The notes under the pieces were generated by a model. It made no database searches, was not told where the DNA came from, and saw nothing but the letters and a program-made list of their open reading frames with translations. 64,000 nt of DNA from Microplitis mediator. Taxonomy: Eukaryota > Arthropoda > Insecta > Hymenoptera > Braconidae. The stretch is from the NCBI RefSeq assembly GCF_029852145.1, contig NC_079969.1:4278001-4342000 (forward strand). The letters are read 5' to 3'. Positions 24,401 to 34,914 of the stretch are shown here, in pieces (position 1 is the stretch's first letter; every line of letters starts with the position of its first letter). Made by a program: the position numbers and the translations under genes.

Positions 24401-26703
24401 TAACATTAGAGTGAGAACATCAAGAGCACTCGTCCCGAAAGTTAAAACGCGCTACTCCACGCGAGCTCCGCTGTATAAAATATCAAAGTTAGTCACGAAT
24501 TTGCATCTGAGATTGACATTTTTGGTGTTTCGGCCAATAAATTTAAAAGTGTCGCTAGAAATTTAGTAATGTAATCAACTGTAATTTCCTTGGTCGCAAA
24601 GCGGCTGGATATTATTTATATATAAGTGATATTTGTTATTTTTGCTGTTACTTTTATTTTATATTTTTCTCTCATAATTTTTTTATCATCCATGTGATGT
24701 TATCTGTTTCTTCAATTTGTAATTTTAGTTTATCATTTATTTTTTACCTATTGTTTCAATAATGTATAATTGCCGAATGGCGTAAATAAATAAATTATTA
24801 TAATCTACAATCTACTATTGAATAAATGGAAATTTTTTCTTACAACAAATCAAAGTTCTCTGGATAAGATGTAGTTTCAGTACGTGGGTAACTAATATAG
24901 CCTTGAATATAAAGACGCTCGGCTATTTGCATTGCGTAGTGCGGTCCCATACCTAATCCAGAGCTCGAAGTTCTCATCAACTCGACAGTATTCAATGCTA
25001 TTGGACGAGGTTTTGTTTTCTCTGTATTTTGAACACTGACGACTCTGCAAAAAAATGTAGTTATTTTTTTTTATGTTTTCAGAGTAGTATAATAATTATG
25101 TCATCATATGATTAGGCGCGAAAATTTTATCATGACTTAATATTTCAAAGAAAATTAATCTTACGTTGCTTCGTTATGTTCCTTGACGAGATTAAGAAAT
25201 GAATTGGCGACTTCTTTGTCAAACAAACGATTTCTATCCCAGTTAAGAACCAAGTCTAGACTATCTGATAATTTTATAGTCACTTGTAACATCCAGTAGG
25301 GGTCTGGTTTGAAAGTGGAAATTTCATCGTGTCGTTGGACACAAAATCCTAATGTTGGTGTTTGACATGGTCCGTAAGATATCAATGAAGCATCCAAGTC
25401 ACCATATTTACCCTAAAATTTTTATATGGAGTAAAATCATTGAATATTCAATGAATTAAATATAAATATTCCATTTCATACTTGGAAGAATTTTGTTTGA
25501 TATCGAGTAAAAGCACAACCAATTCGTAAATCTAATTCTTGACGTGCGTCAACACTTTTAGCTTCATTTTCGTTTGGCTTAACGAGATTGGCTAACGCGA
25601 ATTTGATATCGCGATCAGTAATTGCTGAAAAACGCGCCCTCCATATATTCTGGGGAATAAAATACAGAAAAGTAGAGAGTATATAATGATTTTTAAGTGT
25701 GTTTTGCAAAGTTTATAGTGGAAGAGATTCACTGTTAATATTTTATTACATTCGGATTGAGCGGCCGTGACATCCCTAGTTGAATAGCATGTATAACTTC
25801 AAAACAAATATTTTCACCTTCTTTATCACAATCTAACCATAAAACTAAATAATCACAATTTGACCCTTCTTTAACAAGAAATGCTGGAATTTTCAACTTT
25901 GGTACGGCTTCCTTTTTTTCTGTCGGACACGTAAACAATTCAGCCTACAAATAAAAAATCATCATTAGTTAAATAAATTTTTGTACCTTATGTTCGAGAA
26001 AATGCGCCGTTCTGTGTTCACAAAAACTCTCTCGTAAAATTTAAAGTCAGTAAAGTAAAAAATAGAAAGTCTTTTGTTTCCCATGCGGTTTTTGACCCAT
26101 TTGAGTGGATTTTATAGGAACTTATGGATAAGGGGTCCAGTAATTTGTTTAAATTTGACATTTCAGCGATCATTGGGACTTTGTCTATCACAGACTATAC
26201 TGACGTGGGTTTTCTCTGTGATTTCCCCATGTCACTGTACAGTACAGAAGCACAAGTCGGTCCAAAGCCGAAGGGTAAGCAAGATGGGATGAAAATGGGA
26301 GGATAATTTACTTCCAGACCAATCGGTTGAAGCAGAGAATATCATTAAAAGACAAAAAAAAAACATATCTGGTAGTAAATACTTACTGGATCAACTTTAT
26401 CCCAACTATTATATTTACCCACGAAATCAAAACTCATAACATGGCCACAAACTGAAGTCATTTTAAAATTGACAGTTTCTGATTTAAACGGTCCGACCCA
26501 TTCATGTACTGAACATGATCCATTCATCCCTAAAAATATGTAATCCAGATTGAATGAATCTGTTTATTTTAAAATGATCTGTCAATGTCAACAAGACATC
26601 ATTTTAACCTACCTTTTCTAGTTGAACAGTGTCCATTACTTAAAATCGCCGCTAAAGATGCGGCTAGAGACGGCTTCTCCGCCACCATGAAAGCTGTTTT
26701 CAT
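21462..26703 (-). CDS. Top3beta: DNA topoisomerase III beta
   Basis: Type IA topoisomerase that passes single strands of DNA (and RNA, family knowledge), acting with TDRD3. Exons: 26703-26613, 26529-26387, 25944-25750, 25649-25482, 25412-25165, 25044-24844, 24059-23855, 23792-23400, 22379-21462, giving 853 aa against about 860 in vertebrates. The Toprim domain starts MKTAFMVAEKPSLA and includes VLWLDCDKEGENICFEV. The catalytic tyrosine lies in QGYISYPRTETT, about residue 330. Other family blocks: GPCQTPTLGF, HPRKGHDAGDHPPITPMKSA and LMEKHGIGTDASIPVHINNI. The C-terminal exon carries successive CxxC zinc ribbons, a short RGRGKSRPPRDK stretch and the family-typical end KMAQLAAYFV. The intron at 24060-24843 hosts an antisense LINE fragment; the one at 22380-23399 hosts a MITE. 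The start was chosen for the conserved N-terminus. Confidence 0.96.
22429..23022. repeat. MITE with about 100 bp inverted repeats
   Basis: CCGGCACACAAAAAAAAAAT at the left matches ATTTTTTTTTTGTGTGCCGG-like sequence at the right. Arms continue through GGCGCCACCTAT / ATAGGTGGCGCC and GGGCATGTTTTTCGACCC / GGGTCGAAAAACATGCCC. No clear target duplication. Confidence 0.75.
24130..24800 (+). mobile_element. Non-LTR retrotransposon 3' fragment (Jockey-like)
   Basis: An open frame at 24147-24566 has the reverse-transcriptase C-terminal pattern (KLERVQKKFVSHIRF, RRKYLTLCCSADIINN). The 3' end GCCGAATGGCGTAAATAAAT followed by a TAAA-rich tail is typical of Jockey-clade elements. It is 5'-truncated and antisense in a TOP3B intron. 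Confidence 0.65.
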
Positions 26704-27110
26704 TTTGCTTAGTTATTTATTTATTATTTTTATGTTATAATTGTTATCATTCCTCATCTAAGTAACCATCAGGTTATTGTTCAAGTAAAGTAATTTAACA
26801 CTTAACATTTGAATTTGTTTTTAACACCAACCCTCTTAGAATATAATTGTCAACAAGGTGGTGGACTCTCGTTGTCATTATTGCCTGGTCCCCCAATTTC
26901 AAAAATCGAAACCTGACAGAGGGAGCCAGTTACCTGGTAAGAAATTTTTCAGTGGTAGCAAATCTATTGAAATGTATAATTGAAGCCAAAAATACTTTGT
27001 TGGTTGCACTGGGATACGAGTCGAGCAAGAATTTATGTAAATGACACTGACAATCAACAATTTTTTTATTTTTTTTCAACAAATCAATTACAAACAAAAA
27101 CTAAAAATAT

Positions 27111-27766
27111 TTCTTTTTTTTTTTTATTTATTTAAAGGTCGCATTTAAACTACAAGGTCATTTTCGACCACAGGTTCTACATATTTAAGGGTCGGCAATA
27201 CTAAACAAATTTTCGAATTTTACTTTTCTAATTACGTTTTGAATATTTACATCACTCGAATGATGAAAACCTTTCGAAAAAGTTTCTCTTTCACATTTTT
27301 TCGGAAGCTATGAAAATTTCTGTAATAACAATTAATTAATAAATTAAAAGAAAAGTAAAATTCAAAAATTCGTTTAGTACGGCCCAGCCTTAACTACATA
27401 GTAACATTTACATTTATATTTAAATTTCTTTGAACAATTTTGACTTTTTTAAGAAAATTAAGGTTTTTTTGCATCCCGATACGGTGTTAAAATATTTTTC
27501 TAAGGATTTGGGTAGCTTGGAGATTTCTCTGTAGGCCGACAAGTTGGGACAGTAAATTATGATGTGTTTTATTGAGATTTCGTTACCACAGTATTGGCAT
27601 GTTGTTTTAGGTTCTTTAGATATTAAGAAGGAATGAGTCAATGTCGTGTGTCTTATACGTAGCCGAGTTAGTACTACTTGGTCTTTCCTAACAAATGTTG
27701 CCAATGGGTTTAGTTCAAAGGTAGAATCCCGAGACTCTAGTAATCTGTGTGTGTTTTGCTTATTCT
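27111..27766 (-). mobile_element. 5'-truncated LINE with 13 bp target duplication
   Basis: The 13-mer AAACTAAAAATAT occurs at 27098-27110 and 27767-27779. A poly(T) run at the left end is the minus-strand poly(A) tail. The ORF 27704-27420 (94 aa) has the C-terminal zinc-knuckle pattern of Jockey-like elements (CQYCGNEISIKHIIIYCPN). Confidence 0.8.
27185..27393. repeat. TTAA-flanked MITE inside the LINE
   Basis: TTAAGGGTCGGCAATACTAAAC at the left; the right end read in reverse is TTAAGGCTGGGCCGTACTAAAC. Both flanks are TTAA. Part of the same family (TCTAATTACGTTTTAAATAT) is at about 4735-4845 in the phosphatase gene. Confidence 0.65.
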
Positions 27767-28587
27767 AAACTAAAAATATGCACATGTAGAAAATTTAAAA
27801 AACTATAGGTACAATTTTTTCAAATAATTTTTTTATGATTTATTGCTTTGAAAAAAAATCCAAAAATTTGTAAACGTCCACTAACTTTAGTATCATGAAA
27901 AAACATAAAATTTTTACAAACATTTTGAAATTACGTCTTTTACAAAATATCACATTTAAATTTTTCGTGCCCAAAACTGACTCTAGTGGTCAAAAATGGT
28001 ATCTCTACTCTATCATATTTGTAAACATATAGAGGTAATCATCGGAAGAAGTTTTCTGTATGTGTTAATTGAAAAATAATTAATGAAAATATTTAAATAA
28101 CCATGAAAATTAATAAACTTTATTTGCAGTATTTAATCCAACTATACATTTTTCTTAATTATAAGTTTATAATAAAGAGAAATTCAATTAAAAAAGTTAA
28201 GCATTAGTTATATTTATTAATACGTTGCCAGACTTTTTTTCATTGTCTATTCGCAATAAATTTTGCGCTCTTCTGCTTTTGTGGTGTTTGACTTCTCAAC
28301 CCATACTGTATTATTTACTTTATCTCTTTGGAAACGTTAAATTTTCAAGCATTAAACTCGTTAACTGTAACAATTAGTATTTACGACTGGTATAGAATAA
28401 AATCTTTCTTACAGGCCAAGAAGGCGCTCAAACTTGGATCCAATGTAGGGATTATGATAAAAAAAAAAAAATCTATGTCTAATTTTAGTAGAATTTCTTA
28501 GATTAGAAAAGAATAAAAATATTATAAAGCAGCGTCAAAAAATATATAATTACTATGTAACTTTCAAAATATCATTTCGTAAACTTT

Positions 28588-30525
28588 TTACTCTCTTCGA
28601 AGGTTTTCCAATCTTGCGTGAAGATCTGCATCTGTATCTGGAACATTTCCAGTTGGACTCGTAGCATCTTCTCCACCGGCACCAGCCGCTGTTGCTATTG
28701 GTTGTTTTGAACCAGCGACACTCAAAGAGCCAGATGCTGAGGGCAATCCCGATAGTTGGTCGGTTAATTGGAGACCAAGTTCGTCTAAAACTTGGGCTAC
28801 TACCGCATCGCTAAAATTAAAATAATCACAATTTTTATACACAGTCAAAATAAATCAATAGAGCAAAAGTATCGTTTGATGCAACTGCATGAGTCGGGAA
28901 GTTATTATCCGTTATATGACTAAACTTCCAAGACAAAAATATGACGAATAAGCCGTCGATCGCATTAACATTCACTGTTAATATTAGAATTGTACTGTGC
29001 TCTCTATTTAAATATTTGATGTAAGGAAATAGATCCAGTACTCAATCAGAGAACTAGTACACAATCACTCATGTATTTGTATATTATTATTAGTGTCTTT
29101 TACTTGTACAATTTTTTCAGTTTTTTAGAAAACGACGTTCTAATTAGCAAATTGTCTAACCTAATATTTTTTAGTAGGTGATTCTGTGCAATTTTCAGAT
29201 AGTAATAGTAAGAAAAAATATTATTAGAGTAACCTAGACAAAAATATATATATACTAGATATGGAATTGGTTTTTAGATGAAAATTTTTCGCGTAAATGG
29301 AGAATTTTCTGAAATGAAGTTAGAAAATCTGCTAATAAGAACGTCGAAAATTTTACTTTTTATCTCCCTAGCTCATTTCCATTTTTATGCTCCCTGACTC
29401 TTTTATTCTTTTTAATTTGTGCCTACTGTACTGTATCATTACGTGATGCACTACATCGTCACCTTGCGGTGGAAGTATAACAGAATAGGAATACCACAGA
29501 TAAAATCCATGCCAGTACAGTCAGCTACTTGAGTTCGAAAACAACTGATCCCTGACAAGTTTTCACACGACAATTGATCACACGGACAACTTCATAAAAA
29601 AATTAATTAATTACTATGACATGAGTAATTAAAATTCAATTGTAGGATAAATTTGTAGGGCTCGCTTGTCGTGGTATAAAATTGTTGGGATCAGTTTACA
29701 GAACATCTTCTCTGATTGGGTACTAGATCTTTTTTCTTATGTGTAATAGAAATAATATCATAAATCTTCAGTAAAAACAGTAGATTTCATTGAGTAAAAC
29801 TTACAACACAAAATTAAAACAGTTCAATATTATGATAGAAAAAATTGTTACTCTTAATTACGAATATAAAAATTAAATAAAAGTAAAATTTACCTCTCTT
29901 CTTCGTCGTCTTCAGTATCTATTGCAGTGTCTATGGCATCATTCATTATTTCTTCCTTCATATCCATTATTTCAGATTGTTTTTCAAACTCTTGGAGTAT
30001 TTTCTGTATGTGAGGTAAATTTAGTTGTCTGAAAAGTGAACATGAGTATAAAATAACGAACAATTATTAATTAATATAATCAATGTCTCACTTATTCATG
30101 TTCTGCATCGCTCTGGTAACTCCTTTCATAGCATTCGCCATAGTATTTTGTGATTTTAATGTTTGAATCTTTAGTGACACTGCTTGAATGTTCGCTTTCA
30201 TCAGCATAAATTTTCTGACATATCTTCTGGTTCTTACTAAATCTTTAGCCATAATTTTAACAGAATCCTAGAAAAATAAATACAGAAAATTATTTAGGTT
30301 GGAAAATTTAAAACTAATGACAGTCAAACTCTGCATGACACAACAATATGACAGTACCATTTGTCCATCTTTAGCCAATTTTTTAATATTGGCTATTATT
30401 TGTTTTTCTTGCTGTTCCATTCTCATTCTCTCACGATCTAGATCTCTCATTGCTTTATTCAATGCTCGTTGATTTTTACGAAGCATTTCCTCCGGTGTTA
30501 TACGTTTTCCAAATAATAATTCCAT
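28588..30525 (-). CDS. CHMP2A: Charged multivesicular body protein 2A (ESCRT-III subunit Vps2)
   Basis: ESCRT-III subunit that polymerises with CHMP3 and recruits Vps4 to cut membrane necks in endosome sorting, cytokinesis and membrane repair (family knowledge). Exons: 30525-30358, 30267-30092, 30028-29894, 28810-28588; 233 aa against 222 in human. The first exon has the conserved start MELLFGKRITPEEMLRKNQR and the basic helix. The middle exons carry the alpha2-3 region (MAKDLVRTRRYVRKFMLMKA) and the acidic segment. The last exon starts SDAVVAQVLDELGLQLTDQL and ends DADLHARLENLRRE, a canonical MIT-interacting motif. An Ala/Gly/Ser-rich linker (about 185-215) is longer than in vertebrates. It runs the same way as TOP3B but 1.9 kb upstream, so it is probably a separate transcript. 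Intron 3 holds a 700 bp inverted-repeat element. Confidence 0.96.
29031..29730. repeat. Inverted-repeat element in CHMP2A intron 3
   Basis: The left end AGATCCAGTACTCAATCAGA and the right end TCTGATTGGGTACTAGATCT are inverted (about 24 bp, one or two mismatches). The TGATTGGGTACTAG core also makes up the 19 bp tandem array at 46885-46968. Confidence 0.5.
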
Positions 30526-32450
30526 TGTTATAAATTATTTTCAAATACTATTTATTTCAACAGCTAAAAAAATATATATGTTTTGAATTTATTCAATACG
30601 AAATTTTAAATGACGAAAATTAAATGTTATTATTTTACCTGAAGTATAAAATATTTTACGGTACTTGAGAAAATCGAAATGTCAAAATTTGATCACTGTT
30701 ATGGTAAATCGAGTTTCAAATTTTTGTAAATTAATAACTTTATTTTTCCTTTAGCATTAGTCAATAAATAACAAGGATCCGTGACATTTTTCCTCAAGGT
30801 GTACTAAGAATCCCTAGATAGAGGTTGGTATTGTGCTGTATTAAATCTGTATTAGTAAAATTATTTCTCGGCTAAAATAACTAGGGCTAGTATTTATAGT
30901 CACTATAGTTTGCAAGCAACCCAGGAAACTAGAGTTTCTGCTCAGAAATTTAAATCAAACTTTTGACATCTCGATGACGTACAGTATAGTTGTAGTAGAA
31001 TATGTAATAGTTTATTATTTTTTGTGACAGATATTTGAAATGTACTAGATTTAGAGCCTATAAATGTCAGGTTATTTCCCGCGTTTATTTAAATGAGGAT
31101 TAAAAAAAGAATATACATCAAATTATAATTTTTTACATTAGACAAAATCATAGTAAATCACATTTATTATTATTATTATTATTATTATTTTACACTTTGT
31201 GCGCATGTCTAATTTAGGAATTTTTATTTCATTAATTTGGTAACATTGTTTTGAGTAATTGTTAAAAATGAGAAAGAAGTCGGTAAGCGTACGAATTAAT
31301 ATGATGATAAATTTCGTCACAAGATGACTCATTGAGTTACTTCGATATTTTGGTCGTTTTCTATCGCACATGTGTAGTAACTAAAAATTATTTTTTTGTC
31401 TGTGATGATGTCACTATTAGAACGATTATGTATTTTTTTTACCAGCTGTTTCTTATGTAATATTCTTAGCTGCCGACTAGGCGCTAAATGTCATACATTT
31501 CAAGCTTCTATCACGAAAATGTTTTTTTTCTGTACAGTAAATCACGAAAAAAAAAAAAAAAAAAAAATACGGCTTTACTATCGTCAAATGATTTCACAAT
31601 CAATATATTTTTCGTCGTGTTCTATTCGTTAATATTTGATTGGGAATTTTATTTTAAATTATTCTTTAATCGTTTTATCGCATAGATTTTTTAATCGCTC
31701 AAAGTAAATTTAACTGATACACTATTTATTCAGTAATATCTTCTTGTATTTACTAAGGAAATGTAAAAAAAATCATAAAATCAGAAAGTACACAGTTAGC
31801 TTACTCATGTAATATATGATAAAATATATAACATTATATATATAATATATAATATTCATTAAAACTTGTAAAACTTTATTATAAAAAATTTTCCGTTTTT
31901 TTTTAAAACTTAATTTGAAATTTTTTGTGTAATTACTTATAATTTTTTTCGAGCTTGAAAAAATTTATGTCTCGTTGATTTACAAAAATTCGAAAAATGA
32001 AAAATTCGAAAAATTGGGGTACTTGTTATTTTTTGACTTTTTTTTGTTATCTTTCGAACTAAGCAACGGATTTGAATATCTAATGCGATATGAGACGCAG
32101 TTTAGCTGCCTCTAACGCTGAAAAATTTGTAGAATTAATCAGTTCAAAAATTCCGAAATTATTCGAATTAAATGCTTTTTTTTTATTTTTTAAATAACGA
32201 TCTCCAATTAAAAGAAGCGATTTAAAACGATTTGCAATGCCGTAAGATGGACGGTGGAGTTGAATTTAATATTCGCTATTTGCTACTTGCAATTTCCAAA
32301 ATTTCAATATCGGAAAATAATCATGGAAATGGACATGAAATTCTATGATTATTCTCTTCCATCCATATCAGTCGTAGCAATAGTAAATATTCAAATTCAT
32401 TGTTTTAAAATATTAATTTTATATTTTAACATTCGTGCCCATACTTAAAA

Positions 32451-32773
32451 ATAACGATTAAATTCGTAGGAAATATGACTAGGATACAAATGAATTACTT
32501 TAAATAAATTGGACGTTTCGTCATTTATTTATGACGTCCTCAGCAACTTATTCTTATAATTAAATTGTCTAATACACAGAAACTATGAAGAATGACTTTA
32601 TATATTAAAATTATTGCCATAATCTTGTAAAAATTTGACTTTAAATTAATTATTGTTATTTTAACTCAAATATTTAACAATTAAGGTTTGCTCTATGCCA
32701 CAACGTTTTCGCCAATTCATTTAAAATAATTTATTTATATCCTAGTCCTATTTCCTACGAATTTAATCGTTAT
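32451..32773. repeat. MITE with 37 bp inverted ends
   Basis: ATAACGATTAAATTCGTAGG at the left, CCTACGAATTTAATCGTTAT at the right. Arms continue through AAATATGACTAGGATA. The centre has AATTGGACGTTTCGTCATTT. Confidence 0.75.
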
Positions 32774-33204
32774 TAATTTTATGTTTTAAAATATTAATTA
32801 AATGCTCATAAGAAGGGCGATTCAAAAGTATTTAAAGTATTCAAAAGCATTAAAAACTATTTCTAGATGCAAGAAATAATTTCTCGCTCCAAGAAATTTT
32901 GTTCGTTTTTAATTCCTGATGCAAAAAATTTTTCAGGGCAAGTAAAATTTTTCTTGGGGCGAGTAATAATTTTTTGCTCCAAGAAATCCTTTTTTTTCTG
33001 TGTGTAATCACACGTCCCTGGTTTTGTTCTTCAACTCATAGGATTGAGACACTGATTTAAAGATATATCAAACATCAGTTCAGTATCAACAATAAAAGAA
33101 CGAGTGGAACTTTAGATCGATTCGCTATGTATGTAGATAAGACTGTGTTTACATTCTTTTAAAAGTATTGGTAAAAAGGAAACGGTTTGCTATCTATTTC
33201 AGTA

Positions 33205-33351
33205 TATAGTTGAGTTAGCGAAAGAATAACTTTTTCCTCTACAAATTAACTATTATGAATCACAGGTATATCCACTGAAGCACATGCGCAGTTATTTAAT
33301 TGTAGAAAAAATGATGGGGGAACAAGTAATTCTTTCGCTAACTCAACTATA
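33205..33351. repeat. TA-flanked MITE upstream of the GH27 gene
   Basis: TATAGTTGAGTTAGCGAAAG and CTTTCGCTAACTCAACTATA are perfect inverted ends, about 370 bp upstream of the GH27 start codon. Confidence 0.75.
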
Positions 33352-33721
33352 GCTAAAAGCGAGTGTAAAAAATGAAATGAGGCATTGGGTGAAAGTAAAC
33401 TTCTCATCTTGATACGCCAACTAAACAGAGGCTTCTATCAGTTCCATTTTACTCAGGGGATTCAAAGGTGAATCAGTTATCAGTTCAAGTTGTTTTTACT
33501 TTCATGATTGAAAAAAATACAAGATAAATAATCACTAACGTTGTCCAATGATCGAAATTTTTCGCTGCTTTATCTCTCCCTCCTTGTGTCACATCTGTAT
33601 ACTTCTCATAAAATAAATACTTTTACTATGCTCGTAATATTTTAGTCGTTTGTTGGACAATAGTTCAGTCAATTGTTAAACTTTAACATTAATCAAAGTG
33701 GTAGGATTCGAAGCTGGTAAA

Positions 33722-34848
33722 ATGTTTATGATTTTATCGTTATTTTTAATAATTAGTAGTAGAACTTCAGCCCTAGAAAATGGGCTTGCTAGAACACCAC
33801 CCATGGGTTGGTTAGCTTGGGAGCGATTTCGATGTAATACTGACTGTGAAAATGATCCTGATAACTGTATTAGGTAAGTGGTTTTTTTTCTTCTTTTATA
33901 TAAATATATTTACTGTCAGAAATGAAAAATAAACCAGAGTAACTTGAGTGGTAAAATGCCTGAGAAAATTGTTGTTATAAAATAAATAAATATTGGAAAG
34001 TTTATAAATATTAAAATAATAGAAAAAAAAAAGATCCTGAAGTTAGCAGACAATTAAAAATTTTCGGATTTTTTTTTTAACAAAACAATTACAAAAAAAT
34101 GAAAACTAAAAATATGCACATGTAAAAAATTCAAAAAACTACAGGTGCAATTAAAAAAAATTTTTTTTTTATAATTTACCATCTAAAAGAAAATTCAAAA
34201 ATTATTAGACGTCGGCTAACTTCAGGATCATAAAAAAAAATCGTTTATATAAAAATATAATTTTATCAACATTTTTATTTTTAATTCGAAAAAAGCAGTA
34301 AGTTGAAAAAAAATAGTAATAATAATAATAGCAGTAAGAATGGGAGAAATGAATAATTTAACGATCTCTGACTTTCATTAACAATTATGAAGAACGAAAT
34401 GATTTTAGTTCAATAATTTGAAATGAACAAGTTCAAATTTATTCAAATGAGAGCATAATGCAAAGGAACATACATCTTTTTAAAATGATTTTATGTACAT
34501 GATTATTATTATTATTATTATTAATATTATTATGTCTTAGGAATTGAATATATATTCAGCTTGATCATTTTAAATTATTAAAGAAAAAAAAAATGGAAAG
34601 CCAAAAGTGCAAATGTCGATTAATCATGTTAATAAAAAGTAGATAAAAATTTTAATACATATATATATATGTATATATACGTTTTAATTTTTATTTACTT
34701 CTTACATACATACATCCAGTGGCCTTGATATAATTGTAACTAAATTTAATTTTTTTTTAATTAACTTGCAGTTTTTTTGTTTGTTATAAAAATAACTCTA
34801 ATATGTACATAAAGATATTTATATTTTAATATTTATTTACTTTTTACG

Positions 34849-34914
<66 letters not shown>

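Larger units (their letters stand above)
27041..27896. repeat. MITE (8-9 bp duplication family) split by a LINE
   Basis: The left half ATGACACTGACAATC...CAACAAATCAATTACAAA stops at 27110. The right half resumes at 27767 with AAACTAAAAATATGCACATG and ends ACTAACTTTAGTATCAT at 27896. Joined, the halves match intact copies such as 34032-34231. Confidence 0.75.
26704..28587. other. Gap between TOP3B start and CHMP2A stop
   Basis: Holds the presumed TOP3B promoter just above 26703, then a nested transposon block at 27041-27896. The rest is AT-rich sequence without a recognised gene. Confidence 0.55.
30526..33721. other. Intergenic region between CHMP2A and the GH27 gene
   Basis: Divergent promoters are expected at both ends. 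An (ATT)n run sits near 31163-31190, A- and T-runs near 31550, and inverted-repeat elements at 32451-32773, 32863-33003 and 33205-33351. No coding sequence recognised. Confidence 0.6.

Noticed and set aside
34853..34910. TATA-box cluster
   Set aside because: Plain (TA)n microsatellite inside an intron.
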